From Paralichthys olivaceus (lineage: Eukaryota > Chordata > Actinopteri > Pleuronectiformes > Paralichthyidae): DNA of 64,000 bases. The translations under genes and the position numbers were made by a program. Under the pieces are notes generated by a model. It was not told where the DNA came from and did no database searches. It saw only the letters and a list, made by a program, of their open reading frames with translations. Below, piece by piece: positions 29,101 to 37,015 of the stretch; the stretch's first letter is position 1; the number at the start of each line of letters is the position of its first letter. Location of the stretch: NCBI RefSeq assembly GCF_024713975.1, contig NC_091115.1:5206001-5270000 (forward strand), in the 5' to 3' direction.

Positions 29101-31602
29101 AGAGATAAGAGCAGAGAGAGAGAATCGTCTGTATTCACAAATCACAATTTGTCTCGTAGGCTTTAACAAGATGCAACATCCTCTGTCCTTAACCCTCAAC
29201 AAGATTTTTTTAAATCCTTTAACAGGGTAAAAGAAAATGTAGGAACCTCAGAGAGAGGCACATGTGAGAGATCCCTCTTCCAGGACGGACAGAAGTGCAA
29301 TAGATGCCGAGTGTAGCTGAACACATGAACAAAATTACAATATTTACAACATGGATTAGAAGAAACAGTTTCTAACATAATGGAAATGTGTGTCAGTGTT
29401 TGAAGTATTTATACATAAGAAAGTGTTTGATAGAAATGACGGGAGCAGCAATGAGAATTGAAATGGAGGAGTTATTCGCAGTAATGGTAGAATATGTGAG
29501 ACGGCATATTGATAATAAAGCAGTCTTGTTGTAATCACAGTCCATGATCAGCTAACTCCACCATCATGATCCATGGAAAGAAGGAGACAGAGGAACACAA
29601 AGGAAGAAAGGTCACAAGACAGTGTATAAAAAACACTCACTCACCTTGACATTCAATAACTTGTCGTCGGAGCAGGTGGCCAGGAGGAGCTGCCGTCTCG
29701 TGTTTGTGAACTGACAGTGGTTGACCTGCTCTTCGTGCTCCACCGCAAAGACCCTCAGCAGCATGGCTCGCTCCACATTCCAAACCTTGTTCCAAACGAT
29801 ATAGAGATATTTCAGCATTGGTTTTTATTGTCCTCGCCGGTTCGTTGCCGGTTATGATGGACAACCCAGCCTTTCTCTTCTTACCTTAACTTTTCTGTCA
29901 CTAGAGCAGGTTGCTAGGAGACGGTCGTCCGGGGAGAAGGCGCAGCAGAGCACCTCATCATCGTGGGCCTGGATCTCTGTGAGCTTCTCGCCCGTGGTGC
30001 TTCTAAACACCTGAGCAGGCAGGTACCATTACAGTAAGTTACTGACTGAGCTCATTAGCACAACTTTACTACAGATTCACTTCTGGTTTCAAAGGTCCCG
30101 GGATGGAACTGGTACATTTTCGAGTGAATGACCCTGAGGGGGTCATAAGATTTTACAATCAGACCCAAATCTTATATAATTCTTATTTGTTGCCCAGGAC
30201 CAGATAAACACTTTACAAAGCCCATTCTACTGCATTATATTTTCCAGTATTTTGTCTCCATGGAAACTATTTTTCTCTCTATCCTCCCTTGCAATCTCAC
30301 TTAAACACGCACACACATAAATATATATACATTTATATATTCGCAAAGAAACAAGTGCTGCTTTGATACCTTGAGTGTCTTGCTGGCTCCACAGGTGGCG
30401 ATCTTGGCTCCGTCATGGGAGAAGCAGGCAGAGTAGATGGAGCCCTGGTGAGGGTGGATCACCAGACGGGAGAGAGTCTCCACACTGCTCTTATTCCTGG
30501 ACAAACACACACACACACACACACACACACAAAGAATAGTCAAAACTAGGATACACAACCCATGATCACCATGAACAATTTGAAAGCAGACAGAGAGGCA
30601 AGTAGGAATACAATTGCACCTGATCTGCATATATACAACAAATAATTTGAGCACACATCAAACACCATGTAAAATAGTTTGCTTGCATACAGCCAGTCAA
30701 AGTAGAGTTGTCCCTCGCTGGCCCGGTGCTGTGCCTGCAGCAGAGCCTGTTTATAGACATCGGATGAGTGTGGCTGAGACAGAGCGAGCTGCACCACGTC
30801 GGGGAAAGGACGCTGTTCCAGGTGGTGGCCGTTCAGAGACAGGAACTCCTGGAACTGACTGCGCACCTCGCTGTTCTGGGAGGACAGAAAAGTAAAAGTC
30901 CACTGGAGTCTGGTAAATGGAAACGACCAATGTCTTTGGACGGCAGAAGCTTGATCGCTGTGTAATTACTGGGTCTCCCACATAATTTTGTGAAATGATC
31001 ATGTATATTTTTATATCCATATTTATCACTCAAACACTTCTGTTTTAGTTTGTAGTGATGCACTTTGTGACTCTTGAATGGTGGTGCATGAAAATAAATA
31101 AACTTACTTATCTCTAGAGGTGTGGAGGAGGTTGAAAATTACTCAAAAAACATTATGCACTGAGATTAAATTACTGTTGTCTCATAGAAGAACAATGTCC
31201 TCTTACAGTACATGTCCTAGTTAATCGGTTGCGTAGCCCCACACGTCCCCACTTGTGTCTGATAAACCTTTATCAAATCTGCCCTCTCTCTTGCAGTGAT
31301 GGAAATTGGAAAGGGACCAGGGGACAACCAAAATCCAGAAGGGCAAAACCACTTATCTTTGCAAAGGAGATAATCAGGAACAACTTTGGGGCAAAAATAA
31401 CAGATGGTCACACTTTTTATTTAATTCACAAAGTTTCATGGAGAGGGCAAGAGGGACAGATGGACTTCTAAACTTGTATTTTCCCTGAGGGGAGGGACTT
31501 GTGTATTTTTATTTATATAATATACAGCTCACATTTTAATGAAAGGCTTTGAGCGACACAGTTACTTTCTGACCCTTCTATCATTTAAATCTTGTCTTGT
31601 GA

Positions 31603-31648
<46 letters not shown>

Positions 31649-34600
31649 TGTTTCATGCAAAGTAAAGTTGTATAATCTGCTGACCTCTTTGTCCAGAATT
31701 GGTCCATACTCCACATAGTCGTTGATGAGGTGCGCTGGACCCATTATCTTGGCCTTGATGCTGACCCAGTCCAGAGAAAACATGAGGGAGTAGAGCTCCT
31801 GGACAGAAAGACACCATGAAAAAAGACAGAGTTACAGTCATGGTAAAAAACAAAGCGAAGCTGAAGAAATAACGCTGTTGCCACATGTGGAGTGGCTGTC
31901 CACATCTAAATATAGTGCATGAGTATAAGAGTGAGGCTTGGATATATGCATTAAATGTGTATTACCATATTAAAAACCATATGTGGAGGGGCCGTGCATT
32001 GGTTGGAGACTTCAGGCATTATTATGGGGTGGTGAAAGAATCTTGGATGTTTAGAAGTGTATTCAAGAAGAGATCAGAGAGGTTTTCGGTAACTTAAAGA
32101 AATAAACTTCAGACCGAGCACTCTGCCTGTCTACTGGGAATTATTCCAGATAATAAGATGGAAGGAGATTTGATTTATTTATTGAGCATTCTGCTCTTAA
32201 CAGTGAAGAAAATGACAGTTTCCTGGTTGTGGCCGCAGCCCACAAACATAATGCAATGGAGAGATGGGGTAAAGGTCTTTAACTATCAACTAATTCCAGG
32301 AAGCTCTTTCTGACTGTATGTGGATTGCATATCTGGAAATCAGCTTCACACTGTATTTTTAAGGGAACAAGGAAGTTCAGTGTCAAATATGGTGCAATTC
32401 GGACATGTGTTTATTTGCAGTGGCTCAATTACTGCAGGCCACTTTCAAGAAAACTGCAACTGGTATCACCAGAGGCCAAGAAAACCGCCCATTCCAAAAG
32501 GCAGGTTTAGAACAGGCATGTCAAGATTACCTGCTGCGACAAGATATGTTTGCTAAAAGATAGTACATTAAGACTGGGAATGTCAGAGCTCTAACCAACC
32601 AGTTCTAATTTTCTTTAAATATCAAGTTTAAGTTTTATAAGAAAAATGTATGTTCCTTTGTTGTGTATATATATATATATATATAAAAAAAGGCTTTTTA
32701 TATCAAGCTATAAAACTAATTCCTAAAACAATAACATCACAACTGTGTGTGTGTGTGCGCGCATATGTGTGTCCGTGCGCATGTGTGTGCGTTACCTGGG
32801 TAAGGTTGGCTTTAGCCATGTGGTACGTCAGAAATCTGATCCAATAAAGACACTCCTCGTCTCCTGAGATGGGAGGACCGTTTCTGTAGTGCTGCTGATA
32901 CTGACGCACCACTTTAGAGTGAAGACTCTGAAATTGGTCAAAAATATAAATGAATGTCTTGATGAGGGTTAAATGTTTTGATTATAGCCACTTTGCAGTA
33001 TGCTTGCCAACGCCTCTATTGTAAATCCACGTCTGTAAATCAGATCTTAACGCTTGTTGCCGATTTAACAACACTTGACACTTTAGAGTTTTAGATGTCA
33101 CCTCGAGCTGGGCACGGTTCTGCTCCACCAGGAAGTCCAGCTGAAGATCGTGGAGGTAATACAGGCAGGGTTTGTTGTGAGTGTCCACAAAAAGCAGGGA
33201 CTTGTTGACAAACTCCTCGAGAATGTCCTCCACCTCCTCCAGCTCCAGGTCCCACAGAACAGACAACACCTGGGAAAAGGAATAACATGGTTTACCCTGT
33301 GTGACCTTTGAAAAGACTGGGAGATTTAGTTCTTCTATGGAGGAAAAAGAGAGAGACACTTCTTTCAGCCAAACCTTAGCTGGGATTTTAATGTCCTTCT
33401 CCATCACAGTGAGGTCCTTGTAGAGCTCTCGATGTTCGTCAGGCAGGACCTCGATGCTCGCAGCCATGGCTTGGTCCAGGGCGTCGTAGTCATAAGATGA
33501 GGACTTCCGTATACGCTTGAACTGCTTCTGCTGCAGCTGGCAGAGGTAGTAACGCCAGCGGTTGGGTTTCTCCTTGAGCAGGGCCCCGATCAAGGACACC
33601 ACCAGAGGGGAGCCTACGGTGGTGGAACAGAGGAGAAAAACTGTGTTACAGCAAAATATGTCGGCAGAATCAGAGAAGGATGACTCAATAAATGCTTTTA
33701 TTTTCTGGTGGTTTTAAAGGTTAATTTACATCACCAATTTTTGTAACACATATTAATGAGATTTTTTTTCCTTTTATAATTCCATAAGAAATGTTTATAT
33801 TTTATTTGCAAGGCAAAATTAGATACGCTATGACTTCTGCAATTTTTACAAATTGCATGTTCAGTGTGTTTCAGTTTACAGACCTTTACATTCTCTGACA
33901 ATGCTGCGAGCCTCCTCTGGCAGTCCAAGGGGGTTAGTTTGGGTGTAAAGAGCGAGTATCTCCAGTCCTTTGTTTTCATCCAGTCCGCTCTCCACTTCCA
34001 CCTCATGTTTAGCACCTATAAAGTGAAAGCACAATTGCGTTGTACACAATTTCTACGGTTCGCTTTATTCAAGTTTGCAACAGGGTGCTTACCGCTGACA
34101 GAATTAGTTAGGCTTCTGTTTCTGGTGGTTAGAAGAATCCGACAGTGGATATCAAACACCTTCAGCACCGCGCTGTCCCAGATATCGTCGAGAATCAGCA
34201 GAGATCTACAAAATCCAGAGGAGAAACCTACAAGTGATCAGACAAAATAAACTGGAAACAGACAAGTATTCAAAAAATGTAAGTACATACAAGTAAAGTC
34301 TAATCTAATATATCCTCTCTAACATTTGGCTTGTTTTTGTTTATGTGTCTATCTTGTTATTTACAACTAATTCTGCAGAAAACAGACCAATAATGACATA
34401 CATTATATGAATTTGTCAAATTGATATACATGCATACTTAATATGTTGTTTTCCTTTCAGTCATGTTATTAAATCATTACTGGAATTATTTAATATTAAA
34501 CTGAACAAGTCAGATTCAATGAAATGGACATTTCTACCTCGGAAATTTGCACAGCAGCTAAAGTTCAACAGTAATATTTAGCTTAACTGAAAAGTACATC

Positions 34601-35957
34601 AGGATGATCTAAGCATGACAACCTTGGGTATCTGCGCAGCATAAGGAAGCGCAGGCGCTCCTTGGCTTCATCCAGAGAGTTGAGGGGACGGTGGAGAGAC
34701 TGTGTGTCCAGGTGCTGCTCCAGGTGCTGCTCCAGGCGGAAACACAACGACTGGATCTTCACCAGAAGGTCTGGTTTGTCCAGCTGGCCGATAGACAACC
34801 AGTGGATGCCTCCAGGGAAGCACTCTGCAGAGGGAGGCAGGAGGACGGAGAGTGAAAAGACAGATGTCGAAGGGATAAGAGGTGAGAAGCTACCGGAAGC
34901 TGATGACTAAGCAACCATGTTCGAAACTGTAACATCAGCGAGAATGAAAATCTCTCCAAGATTACTGGAGATTTTCATAGTTTAGCTTTTTGTGTTGGGC
35001 ATTCAGTGAATCAGTCAAAGATAACTCACCTTCAATGACACCTTGGTGTCTGACAGCCTCTGCGGCCAGTACAGATTTGCCTGAGCCAGCCATTCCGAAG
35101 ATGGTGACCCAGCCAGGTTCATTTTTCAGCCGGTAGAGTTTCTCTCTTACCCGGTTCAAAAGTTCCGGTCTGCTGACAAACACCACAGGCCTCTGTGGAA
35201 CACCACCTTCACTCAGCACCACTGTTATACAAACAGGAAGGAGATCGATATTAAAGGTGTAACTTTCCCACACCTATGGGTTTAATAACAAGATCATTTA
35301 GCAGATTTGTGAGCTCAACATCAAAACTAGAATTTCAACCTGAGCAGTTTACGTGTAGATATTTCTACATATACGCACGGACGCAAAACTGAAAAACATG
35401 GAGACTTGACAAGCTTTCACCACACCACCCACATACAATTTCCTTGCCGACAGTCACACCTACACACTCATAAAACAAACTTCCAAACCTCCAGTCTCTA
35501 CACCCACGATGCCCCCCCTTCCTCACCATAAGATGTGCAACCATCAGAGTAGCTCTTGTGTGCATTTTCTGAGACCTGCGGAAGGTCATCGTGAAGCATG
35601 TTGGCCAAATCATCATATGCCTCCTTAACCAGGGCGTTGTAGAAGGAGATGTAGGCACGGTTGTCCTTCCGCAGCAGCAGCTCCAGCAGAGCCACAGCCT
35701 GATCCTTTCTGGTGGGCTAGATGGAGAGAGACAGTATAGATGAGATGTGGACAGATAAGTTGATATTTCACTTCCAAAACAGTCAGTTGTTAAGACTTGA
35801 GTCCAGATCTCACCTGAGTCCTGATCCTCTCCTCCTCATCTACGCTCATGACACCATCACTGATCATGTGGTCCATCAGGTACGAGGCCTTGATGTCTTC
35901 TTCGAGTCTGTGGCGAAAGCGAAGCAGACAGCTCCGCGCCCCTTCCTCCAGCGCCAT
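4515..35957 (-). CDS. apaf1: Apoptotic protease-activating factor 1 (complete, 26 coding exons)
   Basis: Apaf1 is the cytosolic apoptosome scaffold. Cytochrome c binds its WD40 propellers, dATP/ATP is used by the NB-ARC domain, and the heptamer recruits procaspase-9 through the CARD. The exons I assembled total 3783 nt, exactly 1261 codons, giving 1260 aa against 1248 aa in human. Order: CARD about 1-95, NB-ARC about 105-420 with P-loop GMAGSGKS at 154-161 (Lys160, the same number as human), Walker B LLILDD ending at Asp250, the LHD motif (MHD equivalent) at about 443-445, a helical arm to about 600, then about fifteen WD40 blades. The start ATG at 35957 is chosen because MALEEGARSCLL aligns with the human amino terminus; an upstream in-frame ATG at 35996 lies at the exon edge. 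No frameshift or lost catalytic residue was seen. Exons are listed separately. Confidence 0.96.
5083..5126. repeat. CA microsatellite
   Basis: A nearly pure CA run in the giant apaf1 intron, followed by a short poly-C stretch. A second GT run is at about 5408-5430. Confidence 0.95.
6474..6520. repeat. CA microsatellite
   Basis: A pure CA dinucleotide run inside the giant apaf1 intron. The histidine/threonine or cysteine/valine reading frames across it are artefacts of the repeat. Confidence 0.95.
8493..8575. repeat. GT microsatellite ending in poly-G
   Basis: About 70 bp of pure GT followed by about 11 G residues. It is likely to be length-polymorphic. Confidence 0.95.
9495..9551. repeat. 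GT microsatellite
   Basis: A pure GT run. A related imperfect CA/GACA run follows at about 9663-9735, so the two nearby arrays have opposite dinucleotide orientation. Confidence 0.95.
11280..11580. repeat. Repeat segment with TGACCTTTGACC motifs
   Basis: Two related subunits each carry a gtgacctttgacc- or tgaccttgacctttgacc-type core followed by an AATC(A/T)G(A/C)TCA-like stretch and a shared TTTTTCAG/CCCTCAAG-like phrase. The pattern resembles an abundant interspersed repeat of teleost genomes, whose formal family name I cannot assign. It lies within the giant apaf1 intron. Confidence 0.5.
13716..13811. repeat. Long GT microsatellite
   Basis: About 90 bp of GT with one early TATG interruption, the longest dinucleotide array in the window. 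Confidence 0.97.
16796..16839. repeat. CA microsatellite
   Basis: CA run in the apaf1 giant intron, about 0.4 kb upstream in coordinate of exon 26. Confidence 0.93.
17278..17424 (-). CDS. apaf1: apaf1 exon 26: WD40 blade
   Basis: It encodes LWSVKEGSLLKICSRDGKDG, then GGWVTCLHFSPDNSLLVSTG and GYIK, matching human HGGWVTDLCFSPDGKMLISAGGYIK. 147 bp, phase 0. The next intron is the 12.6-kb giant. Confidence 0.95.
19148..19273 (-). CDS. apaf1: apaf1 exon 25: WD40 blade
   Basis: It encodes LWRCESWQCLHTLSGHQDCV, then RSCRFSWDSQCLATGDDNGE, matching human ELRGHNGCVRCSAFSVDSTLLATGDDNGEIR. 126 bp, phase 0; donor GTGTGT. Confidence 0.95.
20106..20149. repeat. CA microsatellite
   Basis: CA run in the intron between apaf1 exons 24 and 25. 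Confidence 0.93.
21041..21166 (-). CDS. apaf1: apaf1 exon 24: WD40 blade
   Basis: It encodes VWDIESGEKLQDINAHQGAI, then LSCHVSPDGCLFATTSADKT, matching human CHQGTVLSCDISHDATKFSSTSADKTAK. 126 bp, phase 0. The donor GTTCAA is far from consensus. Confidence 0.94.
21246..21377 (-). CDS. apaf1: apaf1 exon 23: WD40 blade
   Basis: It encodes VWRWQSGEGRVLQGHREQVR, then LNSSEADTRLLSWSYDGTVK, matching human RGHQETVKDFRLLKNSRLLSWSFDGTVK. 132 bp, phase 0. Confidence 0.95.
22560..23150. repeat. Purine-rich low-complexity tract in apaf1 intron
   Basis: About 600 bp strongly biased to A and G on the plus strand (GAGAGAGG, GGAGGAA and similar), lying next to apaf1 exon 22. The serine/proline/phenylalanine-rich open frames on the minus strand here come from this bias and do not look coding. 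Confidence 0.7.
23168..23293 (-). CDS. apaf1: apaf1 exon 22: WD40 blade
   Basis: It encodes VLEVPSGKLLATLLGHTKTV, then LHCQFSQNGQTLITSSEDTT, matching human HKKTVWHIQFTADEKTLISSSDD. 126 bp, phase 0; donor GTGTGC. Confidence 0.94.
23570..23778. mobile_element. Truncated small inverted-repeat element (one end)
   Basis: It ends with catccatctttatttacag then tctatg, the complement of the CATAGACTGTA(T/A)ATAAAGATGG end of the complete element at 38564-38926. The left boundary is uncertain. Confidence 0.5.
25617..25742 (-). CDS. apaf1: apaf1 exon 21: WD40 blade
   Basis: It encodes VRDGKTGSVLFQSEEQSSRI, then RCTCLCKQPSAVALGQEDGT. It corresponds to the human INGRTGQIDYLTEAQVSCC blade. 126 bp, phase 0. 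A small inverted-repeat element begins 25 bp upstream in the adjacent intron. Confidence 0.9.
25767..26048. mobile_element. Small inverted-repeat element (MITE-like) in apaf1 intron
   Basis: The ends form an 18-bp terminal inverted repeat: left gttgttttcagacatgaa, right (complement) gctgctttcacacatgaa, 15 of 18 matching. The internal motif agcaggagattctctgctca is shared with the element at 41323-41532. There is no coding capacity, so it is a non-autonomous element. Confidence 0.6.
26160..26279 (-). CDS. apaf1: apaf1 exon 20: WD40 blade
   Basis: It encodes LWETKKVHTTSAVCLKRDSD, then VLFCDEEITVSAADNCNRLQ, matching human LWETKKVCKNSAVMLKQEVD. 120 bp, phase 0. Confidence 0.94.
26780..26905 (-). 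CDS. apaf1: apaf1 exon 19: WD40 blade
   Basis: It encodes LWDLESNKKMADCSGHLSWV, then QCVQFSDDGSQLLSCSDDQT, matching human KVADCRGHLSWVHGVMFSPDG. 126 bp, phase 0. A CA repeat sits about 5 bp upstream of the acceptor. Confidence 0.94.
27143..27271 (-). CDS. apaf1: apaf1 exon 18: WD40 blade
   Basis: It encodes VFDVETSDMLLEIKTNRLST, then VQYCHACPTSNLLAIAFSNY, corresponding to human HHSTIQYCDFSPQNHLAVVALSQY. 129 bp, phase 0. Confidence 0.92.
27834..27980 (-). CDS. apaf1: apaf1 exon 17: WD40 blade
   Basis: It encodes VSSANEWKTINVNSMFTESD, then EAVLVKCSTWTADGKRIACA, matching human TSANERKSINV and the WSADGARI blade core. 147 bp, phase 0. Confidence 0.93.
28100..28480. repeat. Interspersed repeat fragment (CTCTGTCAAGAAGGT type)
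   Basis: It shares the phrases 'tttgt ttgtgggtcagaaggattatgcaaaaa' and 'catggatcttgatgaaaa' with copies at 7630-7740, 21560-21680, 45390-45910, 48700-49130, 52430-52530 and 59310-59420. It is a dispersed family in this window, in both orientations. I cannot name the family. Confidence 0.55.
28920..29045 (-). CDS. apaf1: apaf1 exon 16: WD40 blade
   Basis: It encodes LWNLNRPSSQNAMFGHFEPV, then NHCCFSPDDTYLSTSSNDGT, matching human TMFGHTNSVNHCRFSPDD. 126 bp, phase 0. Confidence 0.94.
29645..29785 (-). CDS. apaf1: apaf1 exon 15: WD40 blade with weak acceptor
   Basis: It encodes VWNVERAMLLRVFAVEHEEQ, then VNHCQFTNTRRQLLLATCSD. 141 bp, phase 0. The acceptor is AACAAG after a purine-mixed tract without a good polypyrimidine run, which makes this exon a candidate for skipping. 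Confidence 0.88.
29885..30010 (-). CDS. apaf1: apaf1 exon 14: WD40 blade
   Basis: It encodes VFRSTTGEKLTEIQAHDDEV, then LCCAFSPDDRLLATCSSDRK. One blade in 126 bp, phase 0 on both sides; the closing DRKVK takes the place of the usual WD. Confidence 0.93.
30370..30496 (-). CDS. apaf1: apaf1 exon 13: first WD40 blade
   Basis: It encodes LSRLVIHPHQGSIYSACFSH, then DGAKIATCGASKTLK. This is the first repeat of the cytochrome-c-binding propeller. A CA microsatellite (about 30507-30531) immediately precedes the acceptor and could affect splicing. Confidence 0.92.
30691..30875 (-). CDS. apaf1: apaf1 exon 12: end of helical arm
   Basis: It encodes NSEVRSQFQEFLSLNGHHLE, then QRPFPDVVQLALSQP and a YFDWL end. 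It aligns with human FQEFLSLNGHLLGRQPFPN. The donor is GTATGC. It is the only exon downstream of exon 7 that ends out of phase. Confidence 0.93.
31603..31647. repeat. CA microsatellite
   Basis: CA run in the intron just downstream (in gene direction) of apaf1 exon 11. Confidence 0.94.
31685..31798 (-). CDS. apaf1: apaf1 exon 11: helical domain 2
   Basis: It encodes ELYSLMFSLDWVSIKAKIMG, then PAHLINDYVEYGPILDKE, matching human LMFSLDWIKAKTELVGPAHLI. 114 bp, phase 0. A CA repeat lies just downstream in the intron. Confidence 0.93.
31885..32645. other. Unexplained stretch in apaf1 intron 10
   Basis: This approximately 0.76-kb stretch has moderate complexity and short open frames on the plus strand. 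The texture suggests a decayed mobile element, but I found no terminal repeats or recognisable protein motif. Confidence 0.3.
32796..32927 (-). CDS. apaf1: apaf1 exon 10: helical domain 2
   Basis: It encodes QQHYRNGPPISGDEECLYWI, then RFLTYHMAKANL, matching the human DQEDCMYWYNFLAYHMASA segment. 132 bp, phase 0. The donor GTAACG abuts a GT/GC-rich stretch at 32745-32790. Confidence 0.92.
33102..33269 (-). CDS. apaf1: apaf1 exon 9: winged-helix domain with LHD motif
   Basis: It encodes VLSVLWDLELEEVEDILEEF, then NKSLLF and YYLHDLQLDFLVEQN. LHD is the Apaf-1 form of the MHD motif that holds ADP in the locked state. 168 bp, phase 0 at both ends. Confidence 0.94.
33270..33374 (-). other. apaf1: Short apaf1 intron 8 that is open in frame
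   Basis: The 105-bp intron lies between a weak donor (GTTTGG) and a good acceptor (TTTTCCCAG). Its length is a multiple of three and it has no stop in the reading frame of the flanking exons. Retention would insert 35 residues between the NB-ARC and winged-helix parts. Confidence 0.8.
33375..33613 (-). CDS. apaf1: apaf1 exon 8: NB-ARC GxP motif and winged helix start
   Basis: It encodes GSPLVVSLIGALLKEKPNRW (the GxP motif Pro contacts the adenine) and KQFKRIRKSSSYDYDALDQA. Its donor is a poor GTTTGG. The following 105-bp intron is open in the same frame, so intron retention would leave a translatable message (see findings). Confidence 0.94.
33884..34015 (-). CDS. apaf1: apaf1 exon 7: NB-ARC helical subdomain
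   Basis: In the correct frame it reads GAKHEVEVESGLDENKGLEI, followed by LALYTQTNPLGLPEEARSI. This aligns with the human KGLEILSLFVNMKKADLPEQAHSI region. The frame follows from the preceding exon's phase. Confidence 0.92.
34093..34205 (-). CDS. apaf1: apaf1 exon 6: Walker B and sensor I
   Basis: It encodes SLLILDDIWDSAVLKVFDIHC, then RILLTTRNRSLTNSVSG. LLILDD is the Walker B strand with its acidic pair, and LLTTRNR carries the sensor arginine. Acceptor TTTTGTAG, donor GTAAGC. Confidence 0.93.
34623..34824 (-). CDS. apaf1: apaf1 exon 5: NB-ARC
   Basis: It encodes CFPGGIHWLSIGQLDKPDLL, then an RLEQHLEQHL repeat and KERLRFLMLRRYPR. The duplicated LEQH looks like a small local expansion: two copies of CAGGTGCTGCTC lie in tandem at about 34710-34733. 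This accounts for part of the extra length over human Apaf-1. The donor GTTGTC is weak. Confidence 0.9.
35030..35221 (-). CDS. apaf1: apaf1 exon 4: start of NB-ARC, P-loop
   Basis: It encodes SEGGVPQRPVVFVSRPELL, then PGWVTIFGMAGSGKSVLAAE. The P-loop GMAGSGKS (35073-35096) binds the nucleotide phosphates. Human has Cys at the fifth position where this protein has Ser158. Confidence 0.95.
35527..35716 (-). CDS. apaf1: apaf1 exon 3: second half of CARD
   Basis: Codons 49-111 include ALLELLLRKDNRAYISFYNAL, equivalent to the human MILKKDNDSYVSFYNAL helix, and YDDLANMLHDDLP. Acceptor CTAG, donor GTGAGG; the exon ends one base into a codon. Confidence 0.93.
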
Positions 35958-35998
35958 CTCTGCGTAACTCACCAACCATGCAGGATGTCGGTGCACTG
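35814..35998 (-). CDS. apaf1: apaf1 exon 2: start codon and first half of CARD
   Basis: Codons 1-48 begin at 35957. The stretch KASYLMDHMISDG matches the CARD helix that in human reads KTSYIMDHMISDG. Acceptor TTGCAG, donor GTGAGA. The preceding 41 bases are 5' untranslated unless the ATG at 35996 is used. Confidence 0.93.
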
Positions 35999-36792
35999 CA
36001 AATTAAGGATGAAAAGATGATGTGGGTTAATGACAGATGCACCAATGAGAGGACAGTGAAATACACTATGCGGCTCAAAGTATATGACACCTGTATGTTG
36101 AGCGTGTCATTACAAAGCCACAGATATTAACATGCTGCTACTCCACTTTTCTAAGAACGCTTTCCACACGACTTTGAACCCTGACTGTTGTTTGCTCTAG
36201 TTCAGTCACAAGAACATTAGAAAGGAAGGGCTTTGACACTGGGTGATAAGGCCCTAGCAGCTGTTTCATTTTACCTACACGTCACAAAGGTCTGCCAGTG
36301 ATTCATGACACTGATTCCTTACAATAACATTGCATGACCGGGCATGAAAACTTTGTTGATGGGCTATATGATAATCGTTGTCTGGTTATAACTAAGTGAC
36401 ACCAATAGAAAAAGACGAAGGAGGTCCAAACAGTGGAAAGACAAGTTCTTATCGGCTGCTCAGAGAGGCCGAGAAGAAGAAGAAGAAGAAGAAGAAGACA
36501 GCTCCACAACAAGGAAGTGACATTACACAAAGTTCAAGCAGTCTTCTTCACCACTAGATTTAAAGTAACACAGTCACAAATTGATGTTAAGAACTGCTCC
36601 AGCTTCATTTAAGAATAATGAGAATGTCTAATATGAACACAATGGTGTGAGGAGGCTACTTAGACAGCTCTGTTGTCAGTGAAAGTGAAAAAGAGACACT
36701 GTCAAACACAACCGGGGACAAATGCAGGTGTGGTTACATGTTTGAACACAGCTTTTTAATCTACATGAGGCTGGCACACGAACCTCCTCCCC

Positions 36793-36812
36793 ATACATGT
36801 CTAGACAAGTTC
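36793..36812. promoter_or_regulatory. Candidate p53 response element in apaf1 intron 1
   Basis: Two adjoining decamers, ATACATGTCT and AGACAAGTTC, have no spacer. Against RRRCWWGYYY the second is perfect and the first has one mismatch (T at position 2), so 19 of 20 positions fit. It sits about 60 bp inside intron 1. APAF1 is a known p53 target in mammals; use of this site is inferred. Confidence 0.55.
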
Positions 36813-36868
36813 ACTCATTCAGACCTGCTGAAATGAAACAAAGGCAGAAACGACTTGTGGATACTTAC

Positions 36869-37015
36869 GGGCGTCTTCGTCTCTCTTTTGGGACGAAGCT
36901 GTGTGTTGAAGTGTAGATATCCGGGAGTCGACGCGAAGTTTTAAAACATCCAAAGCGAAGAAAGTCTCATTATTTCTCTGTATTTACGTTCAACTACACA
37001 CCCAGCCCCGAGACA
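36869..37015 (-). other. apaf1: apaf1 exon 1 (5' untranslated), approximate 5' end
   Basis: A strong minus-strand donor (GTAAGT) lies directly after base 36869, and the next acceptor (TTGCAG) precedes the exon with the start codon at 35998. The transcription start is not visible. I place the upper edge near 37015 because a GC-rich, ETS-like and CCAAT-containing block begins just above it. Intron 1 is about 870 bp and holds an AAG repeat at about 36470-36499. Confidence 0.6.

Noticed and set aside
31217-31488. Overlapping open frames on both strands in the apaf1 intron at 31.2-31.5 kb
   Set aside because: No family resemblance, no splice support and no conserved motif; treated as unexplained intron sequence.
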